A DNA stretch of 64,000 nt, from NCBI GenBank assembly GCA_026545765.1, contig JAIFAC010000023.1, positions 62,001 to 126,000 of the forward strand, written 5' to 3'. This document shows, in pieces, positions 47,201 to 62,200 of the stretch. The DNA comes from Plantago major. Its lineage: Eukaryota > Streptophyta > Magnoliopsida > Lamiales > Plantaginaceae. Under the pieces are notes generated by a model. That model searched no databases, was not told the origin of the DNA, and saw only the letters and a program-made list of their open reading frames with translations. The translations under genes and the position numbers were made by a program. Within the stretch, counting starts at the first letter, position 1. Every line of letters begins with the position of its first letter.

Positions 47201-50200
47201 TTGTTGTTAACCCACTCATTATGTGTGTGTTTAACACTCAAGTAAGTTCTTCGTTTGTTATACTCTTACTCCTTATGCATTGTTTAAATCTCTAATAGAC
47301 TTCTTCATTGACATTATCACTCCTTTAGTGTGTTGTTTAACTCTCAAGTAGAGTTATTTGTTTGTTGTTCATCCCTCTCCAAAGTGTCTTGTTTTATCTC
47401 TCAAGTAGAGTTGTTGGTTTGTTTATTATTCAACTCCATTTATGTTTTGTTTAACTCTCAAGTAGAGTTCTTGATTCGTTACTTTATTACTCCTCTTGTG
47501 TGTTGTTTAAATCTCAAATTGACTTCACGTTTGTAATTATCTCACTTCTTTATTGTTTTGTTTAACTCTGAACTAGAATTTTACATTTGTTGTTTAACCC
47601 ACTCATTATGTGTGTGGTTTAACACTCAGTAAGTTCTTCGTTTGTTATACTCTTACTCCTTATGTGCATTGTTTAAATCTCTAATAGACTTCTTCATTGA
47701 CATTATCCCACTCCTTTAGTGTGTTATTTAACTCTAAAGTAGAGTTATTAGTTTGTTGTTCATCCCTCTCCAAAGTGTCTTGTTTTATCTCTCAAGTAGA
47801 GTTGTTGGTTTGTTATTTATTCAACTCCTTTTGTGTTTTGTTTAACTCTCAAGTAGAGTTCTTTGTTCGTTATTTTATTACTCCTCTTGTGTGTTGTTTA
47901 AATCTCAAATTGACTTCACCGTTTGTAATTATCTCACTTCTTTATTGTTTTGTTTAACTCTAGACTAGAATTTTACATTTGTTGTTAACCCCACTCATTA
48001 TGTGTGTGGTTTAACACTCAAGTAGAGTTCTTCGTTTGTTATACTCTTACTCCTTATTTGCATTGTTTAAATCTCGAATTGACTTCTTCGTTAGACATTA
48101 TCCCACTCCTTTAGTGAGTTGTTTAACTCTCAAGTAGAGTTATTTGTTTGTTGTTCATCCCTCTCCAAAGTGTTGTTTTTATCTCTCAAGTAGAGTTGTT
48201 GGTTTGTTGTTTATTCAACTCCTTTTGTGTTTTGTTTAACTCTCAAGTAGAGTTCTTCGTTCGTTATTTTATTACTCCTCTTGTGTGTTGTTTAAATCTC
48301 AAATTGACTTCACCGTTTGTAATTATCTCACTTCTTTATTGTTTTGTTTAACTCTAGACTAGAATTTTACATTTGTTGTTTAACCCACTCATTTTGTGTG
48401 GTTTAACACTCAGTAGAGTTCTTCGTTTGTTATACTCTTACTCCTTATGTGCATTGTTTAAATCTCGAATAGACTTCTTCATTCGACATTATGCCACTCC
48501 TTTAGTGAGTTGTTTAACTCTCAAGTAGAGTTATTTGTTTGTTGTTCATCCCTCTCCAAAGTGTCTTGTTTTTATCTCTCAAGTAGAGTTGTTGGTTTGT
48601 TGTTTATTCAACTCCTTTTGTGTTTTGTTTAACTCTAAAGTAGAGTTCTTAGATTATTTTATTACTCCTCTTGTCTATTGTTTAAATCTCAAATTCACTT
48701 CTCCGTTTGTAATTATCTCACTTCTTTTTTGTTTTGTTTAACTCTAGACTAGAATTTTACATTTGTTGTTTAACCCTCATTATGTGTGTGGTTTAACACT
48801 CAGTAAGTTCTTCGTTTGTTATACTCTTACTCCTTATGCATTGTTTAAATCTAATAGACTTCTTCATTAGACATTATCCACTCCTTTAGTGTGTTGTTTA
48901 ACTCTCAAGTAGAGTTATTTGTTTGTTGTTCATCCCTCTCCAAAGTGTCTTGTTTTATCTCTCAAGTAGAGTTGTTGGTTTGTTGTTTATTCAACTCCTT
49001 TTGTGTTTTGTTTAACTCTCAAGTAGAGTTCTTAGTTAGTTATTTTATTACTCCTCTTGTGTGTTGTTTAAATCTCAAATTGACTTCCGTTTGTAATCAT
49101 CTCACTTCTTTATTGTTTTGTTTAACTCTAGACTAGAATTCTACATTTGTTGTTTAACCCACTCATTATGTGTGTGGTTTAACACTCAAGTAAGTTCTTC
49201 GTTTGTTATACTCTTACTCCTTATGCATTGTTTAAATCTCGAATAGACTTCTTCATTGACATTATCCCACTCCTTTAGTGTGTTGTTTAACTCTCAAGTA
49301 GAGTTATTAGTTTGTTGTTCATCCCTCTCCAAAGTGTCTTGTTTTATCTCTCAAGTAGAGTTGTTGGTTTGTCGTTTATTCAACTCCTTTTCTGTTTTGT
49401 TTAACTCTCAAGTAGAGTTCTTAGTTCGTTATTTTATTACTCCTCTTGTGTGTTGTTTAAATCTCAAATTGACTTCACGTTTGTAATTATCTCACTTCTT
49501 TATTGTTTTGTTTAACTCTAGACTAGAATTTTACATTTGTTGTTTAACCCACTCATTATGTGTGGTTTTAACACTCAGTAAGTTCTTCGTTTGTTATACT
49601 CTTACTCCTTATGTGCATTGTTTAAATCTGAATAGACTTCTTCATTGACATTATCCCCTCCTTTAGTGTGTTGTTTAACTCTCAAGTAGAGTTATTAGTT
49701 TGTTGTTCATCCCTCTCCAAAGTGTCTTGTTTTTATCTCTCAAGTAGAGTTGTTGGTTTGTTGTTTATTCAACTCCTTTTGTGTTTTGTTTAACTCTCAA
49801 GTAGAGTTCTTAGTTATTATTTTATTACTCCTCTTGTGTGTTGTTTAAATCTCAAATTGACTTCTCGTTTGTAATTATCTCACTTCTTTATTGTTTTGTT
49901 TAACTCTAGACTAGAATTTTACATTTGTTGTTTAACCCACTCATTATGTGTGGTTTAACACTCAGTAGTAGTTCTTCCTTTGTTATACTCTTACTCCTTA
50001 TGTGCATTGTTTAAATCTCGAATATACTTCTTCATTGACATTATCCCACTCCTTTAGTGTGTTGTTTAACTCTCAAGTAGAGTTATTAGTTTGTTGTTCA
50101 TCCGTCTCCAAAGTGTGTTGTTTTATCTCTCAAGTAGAGTTGTTGGTTTGTCGTTTATTCAACTCCATTTGTGTTTTGTTTAACTCTCAAGTAGAGTTCT

Positions 50201-53200
50201 TGATTCGTTATTTTATTACTCCTCTTGTGTGTTGTTTAAATCTCAAATTGACTTCACGTTTGTAATTATCTCACTTCTTTATTGTTTTGTTTAACTCTAG
50301 ACTAGAATTTTACATTTGTTGTTTAACCCTCATTATGTGTGGTTAACACTCAGTAAGTTCTTCGTTTGTTATACTCTTACTCCTTATGTGCATTGTTTAA
50401 ATCTCGAATATACTTCTTCATTGACATTATCCCTCCTTTAGTATGTTGTTTAACTCTCAAGTAGAGTTATTAGTTTGTTGTTCACCCCTCTCCAAAGTGT
50501 GTTGTTTTATCTCTCAAGTAGAGTTGTTTGTTTATTGTTTATTCAATTTCTTTTGTGTTTGTTTAACTCTAAAGTAGAGTTATTAGTTAGTTATTTTATT
50601 ACTCCACATGTGTGTTGTTTAAATCTCAAATTGACTTCAGTTTGTAATTATCTCACTTCTTTATTGTTTTGTTTAACTCTAGACTAGAATTTTACATTTG
50701 TTGTTTAACCCACTCATTATGTGTGGTTTAACACTCAGTAAGTTCTTAGTTTGTTATACTGTTACTCCTTCTGTGCATTGTTTAAATCTCGAATAGACTT
50801 CTTCGTTTGACATTATCCCACTCCTTTAGTGTGTTGTTTAACTCTCAAGTAGAGTTATTCGTTTGTTGTTCATCCCTCTCCAAAGTGTGTTGTTTTTATC
50901 TCTCAAGTAGAGTTGTTGGTTTGTTGTTTATTCAACTCCTTTTGTGTTTTGTTTAACTCTCAAGTAGAGTTATTCGTTCGTTATTTTATTACTCATCTTG
51001 TGTGTTGTTTAAATCTCAAATTGACTTCACCATTTGTAATTATCTCACTTCTTTATTGTTTTGTTTAACTCTAGACTAGAATTTTACATTTGTTGTTTAA
51101 CCCACTCATTATCCGTGTGGTTTAACACTCAAGTAGAGTTCTTCGTTTGTTATACTCTTACTCCTTATGTGCAATGTTTAAATCTCGAATAGACTTCTTC
51201 ATTCGACATTATCCCACTCCTTTAGTGTGTTGTTTAACTCTCAAGTAGAGTTATTCGTTTGTTCATCCCTCTCCAAAGTGTCTTGTTTTTATCTCAAGTA
51301 GAGTTGTTGGTTTGTTGTTTATTCAACTCCTTTGGTGTTTTGTTTAACTCTCAAGTAGAGTTCTTCGTTCGTTATTTTATTACTCCTCTTGCGTGTTGTT
51401 TAAATCTCAAATTAACTTCACCGTTTGTAATTATCTCACTTCTTTATTGTTCTGTTTAACTCTAGACTAGAATTTTACATTTGTTGTTTAACCCACTCAT
51501 TATGTGTGTGGTTTAACACTCAAGTAAGTTCTTCGTTTGTTATACTCTTACTCATATGTGCATTGTTTAAATCTCGAATAGACTTCTTCATTGACATTAT
51601 CCACTCCTTTAGTGTTGTTTAACTCTCAAGTAGAGTTATTAGTTTGTTGTTCATCCCTCTCCAAAGTGTCTTGTTTTATCTCTCAAGTAGAGTTGTTGGT
51701 TTGTTGTTTATTCAACTCCATTTGTGTTTTGTTTAACTCTCAGGTAGAGTTCTTCGTTCGTTATTTTATTACTCCTCTTGTGTGTTGTTTAAATCTCAAA
51801 TTGACTTCACGTTTGTAATTATCTCACTTCTTAATTGTTTTGTTTAACTCTAGACTCGAATTTTACATTTGTTGTTTAACCCACTCATTATGTGTGTGGT
51901 TTAACACTCAAGTAGAGTTCTTCGTTTGTTGTACTCTTACTCCTTATGTTCATTGTTTAAATCTCGAATAGACTTCTTCATTCGACATTATCACACTCCT
52001 TTAGTGTGTTGTTTAACTCTCAAGTAGAGTTATTCGTTTGTTGTTCATCCCTCTCCAAAGTGTCTTGTTTTATCTCTCAAGTAGAGTTGTTGGTTTGTTG
52101 TTTGTTCAACTCCTTTTGTGTGTTTTGTTTAACTCTCAGTAGAGTTCGTTAGTTATTTTATTACTCCTCTTGTGTGTTGTTTAAATCTCAAATTGACTTC
52201 CGTTTGTAATTATCTCACTTCTTTATTGTTTTGTTTAACTCTTCTAGAAATTTTACATTTGTTGTTTAACCACTCATTATGTGTGGTTTAACACTCAAGT
52301 AGAGTTCTTTGTTTGTTATACTCTTACTCCTTATGTGCATTGTTTAAATCTCGAATATACTTCTTCATTAGACATTATCACAATCCTTTAGTGTGTTGTT
52401 TAACTCTCAAGTAGAGTTATTCGTTTGTTGTTCATCCCTCTCCAAAGTGTGTTGTTTTTATCTCTCAATTAGAGTTGTTGGTTTGTTGTTTATTCAACTC
52501 CTTTTGTGTTTTGTTTAACTCTCAAGTAGAGTTATTAGTTAGTGAGTTTATTACTCCTCTTGTGTGTTGTTTAAATCTCAAATTGACTTCAGTTTGTAAT
52601 TATCTCACTTCTTTATTGTTTTGTTTAACTCTAGACTAGAATTTTACATTTGTTGTTTAACCCACTCATTATGTGTGGTTTAACACTCAAGTAAGTTCTT
52701 AGTTTGTTATACTCTTACTCCTTATGTGCATTGTTTAAATCTCGAATAGACTTCTTCATTGACATTATCCCTCCTTTAGTGAGTTGTTTAACTCTCAAGT
52801 ACAGTTATTTGTTTGTTGTTCATCCCACTCCAAAGTGTCTTGTTTTGATCTCTCAAGTAGAGTTGTTGGTTTGTTGTTTATTCAACTCCTTTTGTGTTTT
52901 GTTTAACTCTCAAGTAGAGTTCTTCTTTCGTTATTTTATTACTCCTCTTGTGTGTTGTTTAAATCTAAAATTGACTTCGTCGTTTGTAATTATCTCACTT
53001 CTTCATTGTTTTGTTTAACTCTAGACTAGAATTTTACATTTGTTGTTTAACCCACTCATTATGTGTGGGGTTTAACACTCAAGTGAGTTCTTCGTTTGTT
53101 ATACTCTTACTCCTTATGTGCATTGTTTAAATCTCGAATAGACTTCTTCATTCGACATTATCCCACTCCTTTAGTGTGTTGTTTAACTCTCAAGTAGAGT

Positions 53201-56200
53201 TATTCGTTTGTTGTTCATCCCTCTCCAAAGTGTGTTGTTTTTATCTCTCAAGTAGAGTTGTTGGTTTGTTGTTTATTCAACTCCTTTTGTGTTTTGTTTA
53301 ACTCTCAAGTAGAGTTCTTCGTTCGTTATTTTATTACTCCTCTTGTGTGTTGTTTAAATCTCAAATTGACTTCACCGTTTGTAATTATCTCACTTCTTTA
53401 TTGTTTTGTTTAACTCTAGACTAGAATTTTACATTTGTTGTTTAACCCACTCATTATGTGTGTGGTTAACACTCAAGTGAGTTCTTCGTTTGTTATACTC
53501 TTACTCCTTATGTGCATTGTTTAAATCTCGAATAGACTTCTTCATTCGACATTATCCCACTCCTTTAGTGTGTTGTTTAACTCTCAAGTAGAGTTATTCG
53601 TTTGTTGTTCATCCCTCTCCAAAGTGTCTTGTTTATATCGCTCAAGTAGAGTTGTTGGTTTGTTGTTTATTCAACTCCTTTTGTGTTTTGTTTAACTCTC
53701 AAGTAGAGTTCTTCGTTAGTTATTTTATTAATACTAATTTGTGTTTTTTAAATATCAAATTGAATTCAACGTTTGTAATTATCTCACTTCTTTATTGTTT
53801 TGTTTAATTCTAGACTAGAATTTTACATTTGTTGTTTAACCCCTCATTATGGGTGTTGTTTACAATCAATGAGAGTTCTTCCTTTGTTATACTCTTACTC
53901 CTTATGTGCATTGTTTAAATCTCGAATAGACTTCTTCATTCGACATTATCCCACTCCTTTAGTGTGTTGTTTAACTCTCAAGTAGAGTTATTCGTTTGTT
54001 GTTCATCCCTCTCCAAAGTGTCTTGTTTTTATCTCTCAAGTAGAGTTGTTGGTTTGTTGTTTATTCAACTCCTTTTGTGTTTTGTTTAACTCTCAAGTAG
54101 AGTTCTTCGTTCGTTATTTTATTACTCCTCTTGTGTGTTGTTGAAATCTCAAATTGACTTCACCGTTTGTAATTATCTCAGTTCTTTATTGTTTTGTTCA
54201 ACTCTGGACTAGAATTTTACATTTGCTGTTTAACCCACTCATTATGTGTGTCGTTTAACACTCAAGTAGAGTTCTTCGTTTGTTATACTCTTACTCCTTC
54301 TGTGCATTGTTTAAATCTCGAATAGACTTCTTCATTCGACACTATCCCACTCCTTTTGTGTGTTGTTTAACTCTCAAGTAGAGCTATTCATTTGTTGTTC
54401 ATCCCTCTCCAAAGTGTCTTGTTTTTATCTCACAAGTAGAGTTGTTGGTTTGTTGTTTATTCAACTCCTTTTGTGTTTTGTTTAACTCTCAAGTAGAGTT
54501 CTTCGTTCGTTATTTTATTACTCCTCTTGTGTGTTGTTTAAATCGCAAATTGACTTCTCCGTTTGTAATTATCTCACTTCTTTATTGTTTTGTTTAACTC
54601 TGGACTAGAATTTTACATTTGCTGTTTAACCCACTCATTATGTGTGTGGTTTAACACTAAAGTAGAGTTCTTCGTTTGTAATACTCTTACTCCTTCTGTG
54701 CATTGTTTAAATCTCAAATAGACTTCTTCATTCGACATTATCCCACTCCTTTAGTGTTTTGTTTAACCTCAAGTAGAGTTATTCGTTTGTTGTTCATCCC
54801 TCTCCAAAGTGTCCTGTTTATATCGTTCAAATAGAGTTGTTCGTTTGTTGTTTATTCAATTCCTTTTGTGTTTTGTTTAACTCTCAAGTAGAGTTCTTCG
54901 TTCGTTATTTTATTACTCCTCTTGCGTGTTGTTTAAATCTCAAATTGACTTCACCGTTTGTAATTATCTCACTTCTTTATTGTTCTGTTTAACTCTAGAC
55001 TAGAATTTTACGTTTGTTGTTTAACCCACTCATTATGTGTGGTTTAACACTCAAGTAGAGTTCTTCGTTTGTTATTCTCTTACTCCTTATGTGCATTGTT
55101 TAAATCTCGAATAGACTTCTTCATTCGACATTATCCCACTCCTTTAGTGTGTTGTTTAACTCTCAAGTAGAGTTATTCGTTTGTTGTTCATCCCTCTCCA
55201 AAGTGTTGTTTTTTCTCTCAAGTAGAGTTGTTCGTTTGTTGTTTATTCAACTCCTTTTGTGTTTTTGTTTAACTCAAGTAGAGTTCTTCGTTCGTTATTT
55301 TGTTACTCCTCTTGTGTGTTGTTTAAATCTCAAATTGACTTCACCGATTGTAATTATCTCACTTCTTTATTGTTTTGTTTAACTCTAGACTAGAATTTTA
55401 CATTTGTTATTTAACCTCATTATGTGTGGTTTAACACTCAAGTAGAGTTCTTCCTTTGTTATACTCATACTCCTTATGTGCATTGTTTAAATCTCGAATA
55501 GACTTCTTCATTCGACATTATCACACTCCTTTAGTGTGTTGTTTAACTCTCAAGTAGAGTTATTTGTTTGTTGTTCATCCGTCTCCAAAGTGTCTTGTTT
55601 TATCTCTCAAGTAGAGTTGTTGGTTTGTTTATTATTCAACTCCTTTGTTTTGTTTAACTCTCAAGTAGAGTTCTTAGTTAGTTATTTTATTACTCCTCTT
55701 GTGTGTTGTTTAAATCTCAAATTGACTTCCGTTTGTAATTATCTCACTTCTTTATTGTTTTGTTTAACTCTAGACTAGAATTTTACATTTGTTGTTTAAC
55801 CCACTCATTATGTGTGTGGTTTAACACTCAGTAAGTTCTTCGTTTGTTATACTCTTACTCCTTCTGTACATTGTTTAAATCTCTAATAGACTTCTTCATT
55901 TGACAATATCCCACTCCTTTGTTGTGTTGTTTAACTCTCGAGTAGAGTTATTGTTTGTTGTTCATCCCTCTCCAAAGTGTCTTGTTTTATCTCTCAAGTA
56001 GAGTTGTTGGTTTGTTGTTTATTCAACTCCATTTGGGTTTTGTTTAACTCTCAAGTAGAGTTGTTAGTTCGTTATTTTATTACTCCTCTTGTGTGTTGTT
56101 TAAATCTCAAATTGACTTCACCGTTTGTAATTATCTCACTTCTTTGTTTTTTTTTAACTCTAGACTAGAATTTTACATTTGTTGTTAAACCCACTCATTA

Positions 56201-59200
56201 TGTGTGTGGCTTAACACTCAAGTAAGTTCTTAGTTTGTTATACTCTTACTCCTTGTGCATTGTTTAAATCTAATAGACTTCTTCATTGACATTATCCCAC
56301 TCCTTTAGTGTGTTGTTTAACTCTCAAGTAGAGTTATTAGTTTGTTGTTCATCCCTCTCCAAAGTGTCTTGTTTTATCTCTCAATTTGAGTTGTTGGTTT
56401 GTTGTTTATTCAATTCCTTTTGTGTTTTGTTTAACTCTCAAGTAGAGTTCTTCGTTCGTTATTTTATTACTCCTCTTGTGTGTGGTTTAAATCTCAAATT
56501 GACTTCACCGTTTGTAATTATCTCACTTCTTTATTGTTTTGTTTAACTCTAGACTAGAATTTTACATTTGTTGTTTAACCCACTCATTATGTGTGGTTTA
56601 ACACTCAAGTAAGTTCTTCGTTTGTTATACTCTTACTCCTTATGTGCATTGTTTAAATCTCGAATAGACTTCTTCATTAGACATTATCCACTCCTTTAGT
56701 GTGTTGTTTAACTCTCAAGTAGAGTTATTGTTTGTTGTTCATCCCTCTCCAAAGTGTCTTGTTTTATCTCTCAAGTAGAGTTGTTGGTTTGTTGTTTATT
56801 CAACTCCTTTTGTGTTTTGTTTAACTCTCAAGTAGAGTTCTTAGTTCGTTATTTTATTACTCCTCTTGTGTGTTGTTTAAATCTCAAATTGACTTCACGT
56901 TTGTAATTATCTCACTTCTTTATTGTTTTGTTTAACTCTGACTAGAATTTTACATTTGTTGTTTAACCCACTCATTATGTGTGTGGTTTAACACTCAAGT
57001 AAGTTCTTAGTTTGTTATACTCTTACTCCTTATGTGCATTGTTTAAATCTCTAATAGACTTCTTCATTTGACATTATCCCACTCCTTTAGTGTGTTGTTT
57101 AACTCTCAAGTAGAGTTATTAGTTTGTTGTTCAGCCCTCTCTAAAGTGTGCTTTTTTTATCGATCAAGTGGAGTTGTTGGTTTGTTGTTTATTCAACTCC
57201 TTTTGTGTTTTGTTTAACTCTCAAGTAGAGTTCTTCGTTCGTTATTTTATTAGTCCTCTTGTGTGTTGTTTGAATCTCAAATTGACTTCTCCTTTGTAAT
57301 TATCTCACTTCTTTATTGTTTTGTTTAACTCTAGACTAGAATTTTACATTTGTTGTTTAACCCACTCATTATGTGTGTGGTTTAACACTCAAGTAGAGTT
57401 CTTCGTTTGTTATACTCTTACTCCTTATGTGCATTGTTTAAATCTCGAATAGACTTCTTCATTGACATTATCCCTCCTTTAGTGTGTTGTTTAACTCTCA
57501 AGTAGAGTTTCGTTTGTTGTTCATCCCTCTCCAAAGTGTCTTGTTTTATCGCTCAAGTAGAGTTGTTGGTTTGTTGTTTATTCAACTCCTTTTGTGTTTT
57601 GTTTAACTCTCAAGTAGAGTTCTTCGTTCGTTATTTTATTACACCTCTTGTGTGTTGTTTAAATCTCAAATTGACTTCACGGTTTGTAATTATCTCACTT
57701 TTTTATTGTTTTGTTTAACTAGACTAGAATTTTACATTTGTTGTTTAACCCACTCATTATGTGTGTGGTTTAACACTCAAGTAGAGTTCTTCGTTTGTTA
57801 TACTCTTACTCCTTATGTGCATTGTTTAAATCTCGAATAGACTTCTTCATTCGACATTATCCCACTCCTTTAGTGTGTTGTTTAACTCTCAAGTAGAGTT
57901 ATTCGTTTGTTGTTCATCCCTCTCCAAAGTGTCTTGTTTTTATCTCTCAAGTAGAGTTGTTGGTTTGTTGTTTATTCAACTCCTTTTGTGTTTTGTTTAA
58001 CTCTCAAGTAGAGTTCTTCGTTCGTTATTTTATTACTCCTCTTGTGTGTTGTTTAAATCTCAAATTGACTTCACCGTTTGTAATTATCTCACTTCTTTAT
58101 TGTTTTGTTTAACTCTAGACTAGAATTTTACATTTGTTGTTTAACCCACTCATTATGTGTGTGGTTTAACACTCAAGTAGAGTTCTTCGTTTGTTATACT
58201 CTTACTCCTTCTGTGCAATGTTTAAATCTGAATAGACTTCTTCATTGACATTATCCACTCCTTTCGTGTGTTGTTTAACTCTCAAGTAGAGTTATTAGTT
58301 TGTTGTTCATCCCTCTCCAAAGTGTCTTGTTTTATCTCTCAAGTAGAGTTGTTGGTTTGTTGTTTATTCAACTCCTTTTGTGTTTTGTTTAACTCTCAAG
58401 TAGAGTTCTTAGTTAGTTATTTTATTACACCTCTTGTGTGTTGTTTAAATCTCAAATTGACTTCACGTTTGTAAATATCTCACTTCTTTATTGTTTTGTT
58501 TAACTCTAGACTAGAATTTTACATTTGTTGTTTAACCCACTCATTATGTGTGTGGTTAACACTCAAGTAAGTTCTTAGTTTGTTATACTCTTACTCCTTA
58601 TGTGCATTGTTTAAATCTCTAATAGACTTCTTCATTTGACATTATCCACTCCTTTAGTGTGTTGTTTAACTCTCTATTAGAGTTTTTGTTTTGTTGTTCA
58701 TCCCTCTCCAAAGTGTCTTGTTTTTATCTCTCAAGTAGAGTTGTTGGTTTGTTGTTTATTCAACTCCTTTTGTGTTTTGTTTAACTCTCAAGTAGAGTTC
58801 TTCGTTCGTTATTTTATTACTCCTCTTGTGTGTTGTTTAAATCTCAAATTGACTTCACCGTTTGTAATTATCTCACTTCTTTATTGTTTTGTTCAACTCT
58901 AGACTAGAATTTTACATTTGTTGTTTAACCCACTCATTATGTGTTTGTTTAACACTCAAGTAGAGTTCTTAGTTTGTTATACTCTTACTCCTTATTGTGC
59001 AATGTTTAAATCTCGAATAGACTTCTTCATACGACATTATCCCACTCCTTTAGTGTGTTGTTTAACTCTCAAGTAGAGTTTCGTTTGTTGTTCATCCCTC
59101 TCCAAAGTGTCTTGTTTTTATCTCTCAAGTAGAGTTGTTGGATTGTTGTTTATTCAACTCCTTTTGTGTTTTGTTTAACTGTCACGTAGAGTTCTTCGTT

Positions 59201-62200
59201 CGTTATTTTATTACTCCTCTTGTGTGTTGTATAAATCTCAAATTGACTTCACCGTTTGTCATTATCTCACTTCTTTATTGTTTTGTTGAACTCTAGACTA
59301 GAATTTACATTTGTTGTTTAACCCACTCATTATGTGTGTCGTTTAACACTCAAGTAGAGTTCTTCGTTTATTATACTCTTACTCCTTATGTGCAATGTTT
59401 AAATCTCGAATAGACTTCTTCATTCGACATTATCCCACTCCTTTAGTGTGTTGTTTAACTCTCAAGTAGAGTTTCGTTTGTTGTTCATCCCTCTCCAAAG
59501 TGTCTTGTTTTTATCTCTCAAGTAGAGTTGTTGGTTTGTTGTTTATTCAACTCCTTTTGTGTTTTGTTTAACTCTCAAGTAGAGTTCTTCGTTCGTTATT
59601 TTATTACTCCTCTTGTGTGTTGTTTAAATCTCAAATTGACTTCACCGTTTGTAATTATCTCACTTCTTTATTGTTTTGTTCAACTCTAGACTACAATTTT
59701 ACATTTGTTGTTTAACCCACTCATTATGTGTGTGGTTTAACACTCAGTAAGTTCTTCGTTTGTTATACTCTTACTCCTTCTGTGCATTGTTTAAATCTCG
59801 AATAGACTTCTTCATTAGACATTATCCACTCCTTTAGTGTGTTGTTTAACTCTCAAGTAGAGCTATTCATTTGTTGTTCATCCCTCTCCAAAGTGTCTTG
59901 TTTTATCTCTCAAGTAGAGTTGTTGGTTTGTTGTGTAGTCAACGCCGTTTGGGGTTGGTTTAACTCTCAAGTAGAGTTCGTCGTTATTATTTATTACTCC
60001 TCTTGTGTGTTGTTTAAATCTCAAATTGACTTCACGTTTGTAATTATCTCACTTCTTTATTGTTTTGTTTAACTCTAGACTAGAATTTTACATTTGTTGT
60101 TTAACCACTCATTATGTGTGGTTTAACACTCAAGTAAGTTCTTGGTTTGTTATACTCTTACTCCTTATGTGCAATGTTTAAATCTCGAATAGACTTCTTC
60201 ATTCGACACTATCCCACTCCTTTAGTGTGTTGTTTAACTCTCAAGTAGAGTTTCGTTTGTTGTTCATCCCTCTCCAAAGTGTCTTGTTTTTATCTCTCAA
60301 GTAGAGTTGTTGGTTTGTTGTTTATTCAACTCCTTTTGTGTTTTGTTTAACTCTTAAGTAGAGTTCTTCATTCGTTATTTTATTACTCCTCTTGTGTGTT
60401 GTTTAAATCTCAAATTGACTTCACAGTTTGTCATTATCTCACTTCTTTATTGTTTTGTTGAACTCTAGACTAGAATTTACATTTGTTGTTTAACCCACTC
60501 ATTATGTGTGGTTTAACACTCAGTAAGTTCTTCGTTTGTTATACTCTTACTCCTTATGTGCATTGTTTAAATCTAATAGACTTCTTCATTGACATTATCC
60601 ACTCCTTTAGTGTGTTGTTTAACTTTCAAGTAGAGTTATTAGTTTGTTGTTCATCCCTCTCCAAATTGTGTTGTTTTTATCTCTCAAGTACAGTTGTTTG
60701 TTTGATTTTTATTAAACACCTTTTGTGTTTTGTTTAACTCTCAAGTAGACTTCTTCGTCCGTTATTTTATTACTCCTCTTGTGTGTTGTTTAAATCTCAA
60801 ATTGACTTCACCATTTGTAATTATCTCACTTCTTTATTGTTTTGTTTAACTCTAGACTAGAATTTTACATTTGTTGTTTAACCCACTCATTATGTGTGGT
60901 TTAACACTCAGTAAGTTCTTAGTTTGTTATACTCTTACTCCTTCCGTGCATTGTTTAAATCTCGAATAGACTTCTTCGTTTGACATTATCCACTCCTTTA
61001 GTGTGTTGTTTAACTCTCAATTAGAGTTATTCGTTTGTTGTTCATCCCTCTCCAAATTGTCTTGTTTTTATCTCTCAAGTAGAGTTGTTGGTTTGTTGTT
61101 TATTCAACTCGTTTTGTGTTTTGTTTAACTCTCAAGTAGAGTTCTTCGTTCGTTATTTTATTACTCCTCTTGTGTGTTGTTTAAATCTCAAATTGACTTC
61201 TCCGTTTGTAATTATCTCACTTCTTTATTGTTTTGTTTAACTCTAGACTAGAATTTTACATTTGTTGTTTAACCCACTCATTTTGTGTGTGGTTTAACAC
61301 TCAGTAAGTTCTTCGTTTGTTATACTCTTACTCATATGTGCATTGTTTAAATCTCGAATAGACTTCTTCGTTTGACATTATCCACTCCTTTAGTGAGTTG
61401 TTTAACCCTCAAGTAGAGTTATTCGTTTGTTGTTCATCCCTCTCCAAAGTGTCTTGTTTTTATCTCTCAAGTAGAGTTGTTGGTTTGTTGTTTATTCAAC
61501 TCCTTTTGTGTTTTGTTTAACTCTCAACTAGAGTTCTTAGATTCGTTATTTTATTACTCCTCTTGTGTGTTGTTTAAATCTCAAATTGACTTCACCGTTT
61601 GTAATTATCTCACTTCTTTATTGTTTTGTTTAACTCTAGACTAGAATTTTACATTTGTTGTTTAACCCACTCATTATGTGTGGTTTAACACTCAGTAAGT
61701 TCTTCGTTTGTTATACTCTTACTCCTTATGTGCAATGTTTAAATCTCGAATAGACTTCTTCATTAGACATTATCCACTCCTTTAGTGTGTTGTTTAACTC
61801 TCAAGTAGAGTTATTAGTTTGTTGTTCATCCCTCTCCAAAGTGTGTTGTTTTTATCTCTCAAGTAGAGTTGCTGGTTTGTTGTTTATTCAACTCCTTTTG
61901 TGTTTTGTTTAACTCTCAAGTAGAGTTCTTGTTCGTTATTTTATTACTCCTATTGTGTGTTGTTTAAATCTCAAATTGACTTCTCCGTTTGTAATTATCT
62001 CACTTCTTTATTGTTTTGTTTAACTCTAGACTAGAATTTTACATTTGTTGTTTAACCCACTCATTAAGAGTGTGGTTTAACACTCAAGTATAGTTTGTTA
62101 TACACTTACTCCTTATGTGCATTGTTTAAATCTCGAATAGACTTCTTCATTGACATTATCCCACTCCACTAGTGTGTTGTTTAACTCTCAAGTAGAGTTA

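Noticed and set aside
47697-47957. Recurring hydrophobic open frames of 60-105 codons (for example 741-1058, 47697-47957, 52704-53018, 62543-62803) as a protein family
   Set aside because: They always use the same frame of the satellite, start and stop at the same repeat positions, and break wherever a unit has an indel. Several subunits have lengths near multiples of three, which keeps one frame open by chance. No domain and no sign of coding constraint is seen.
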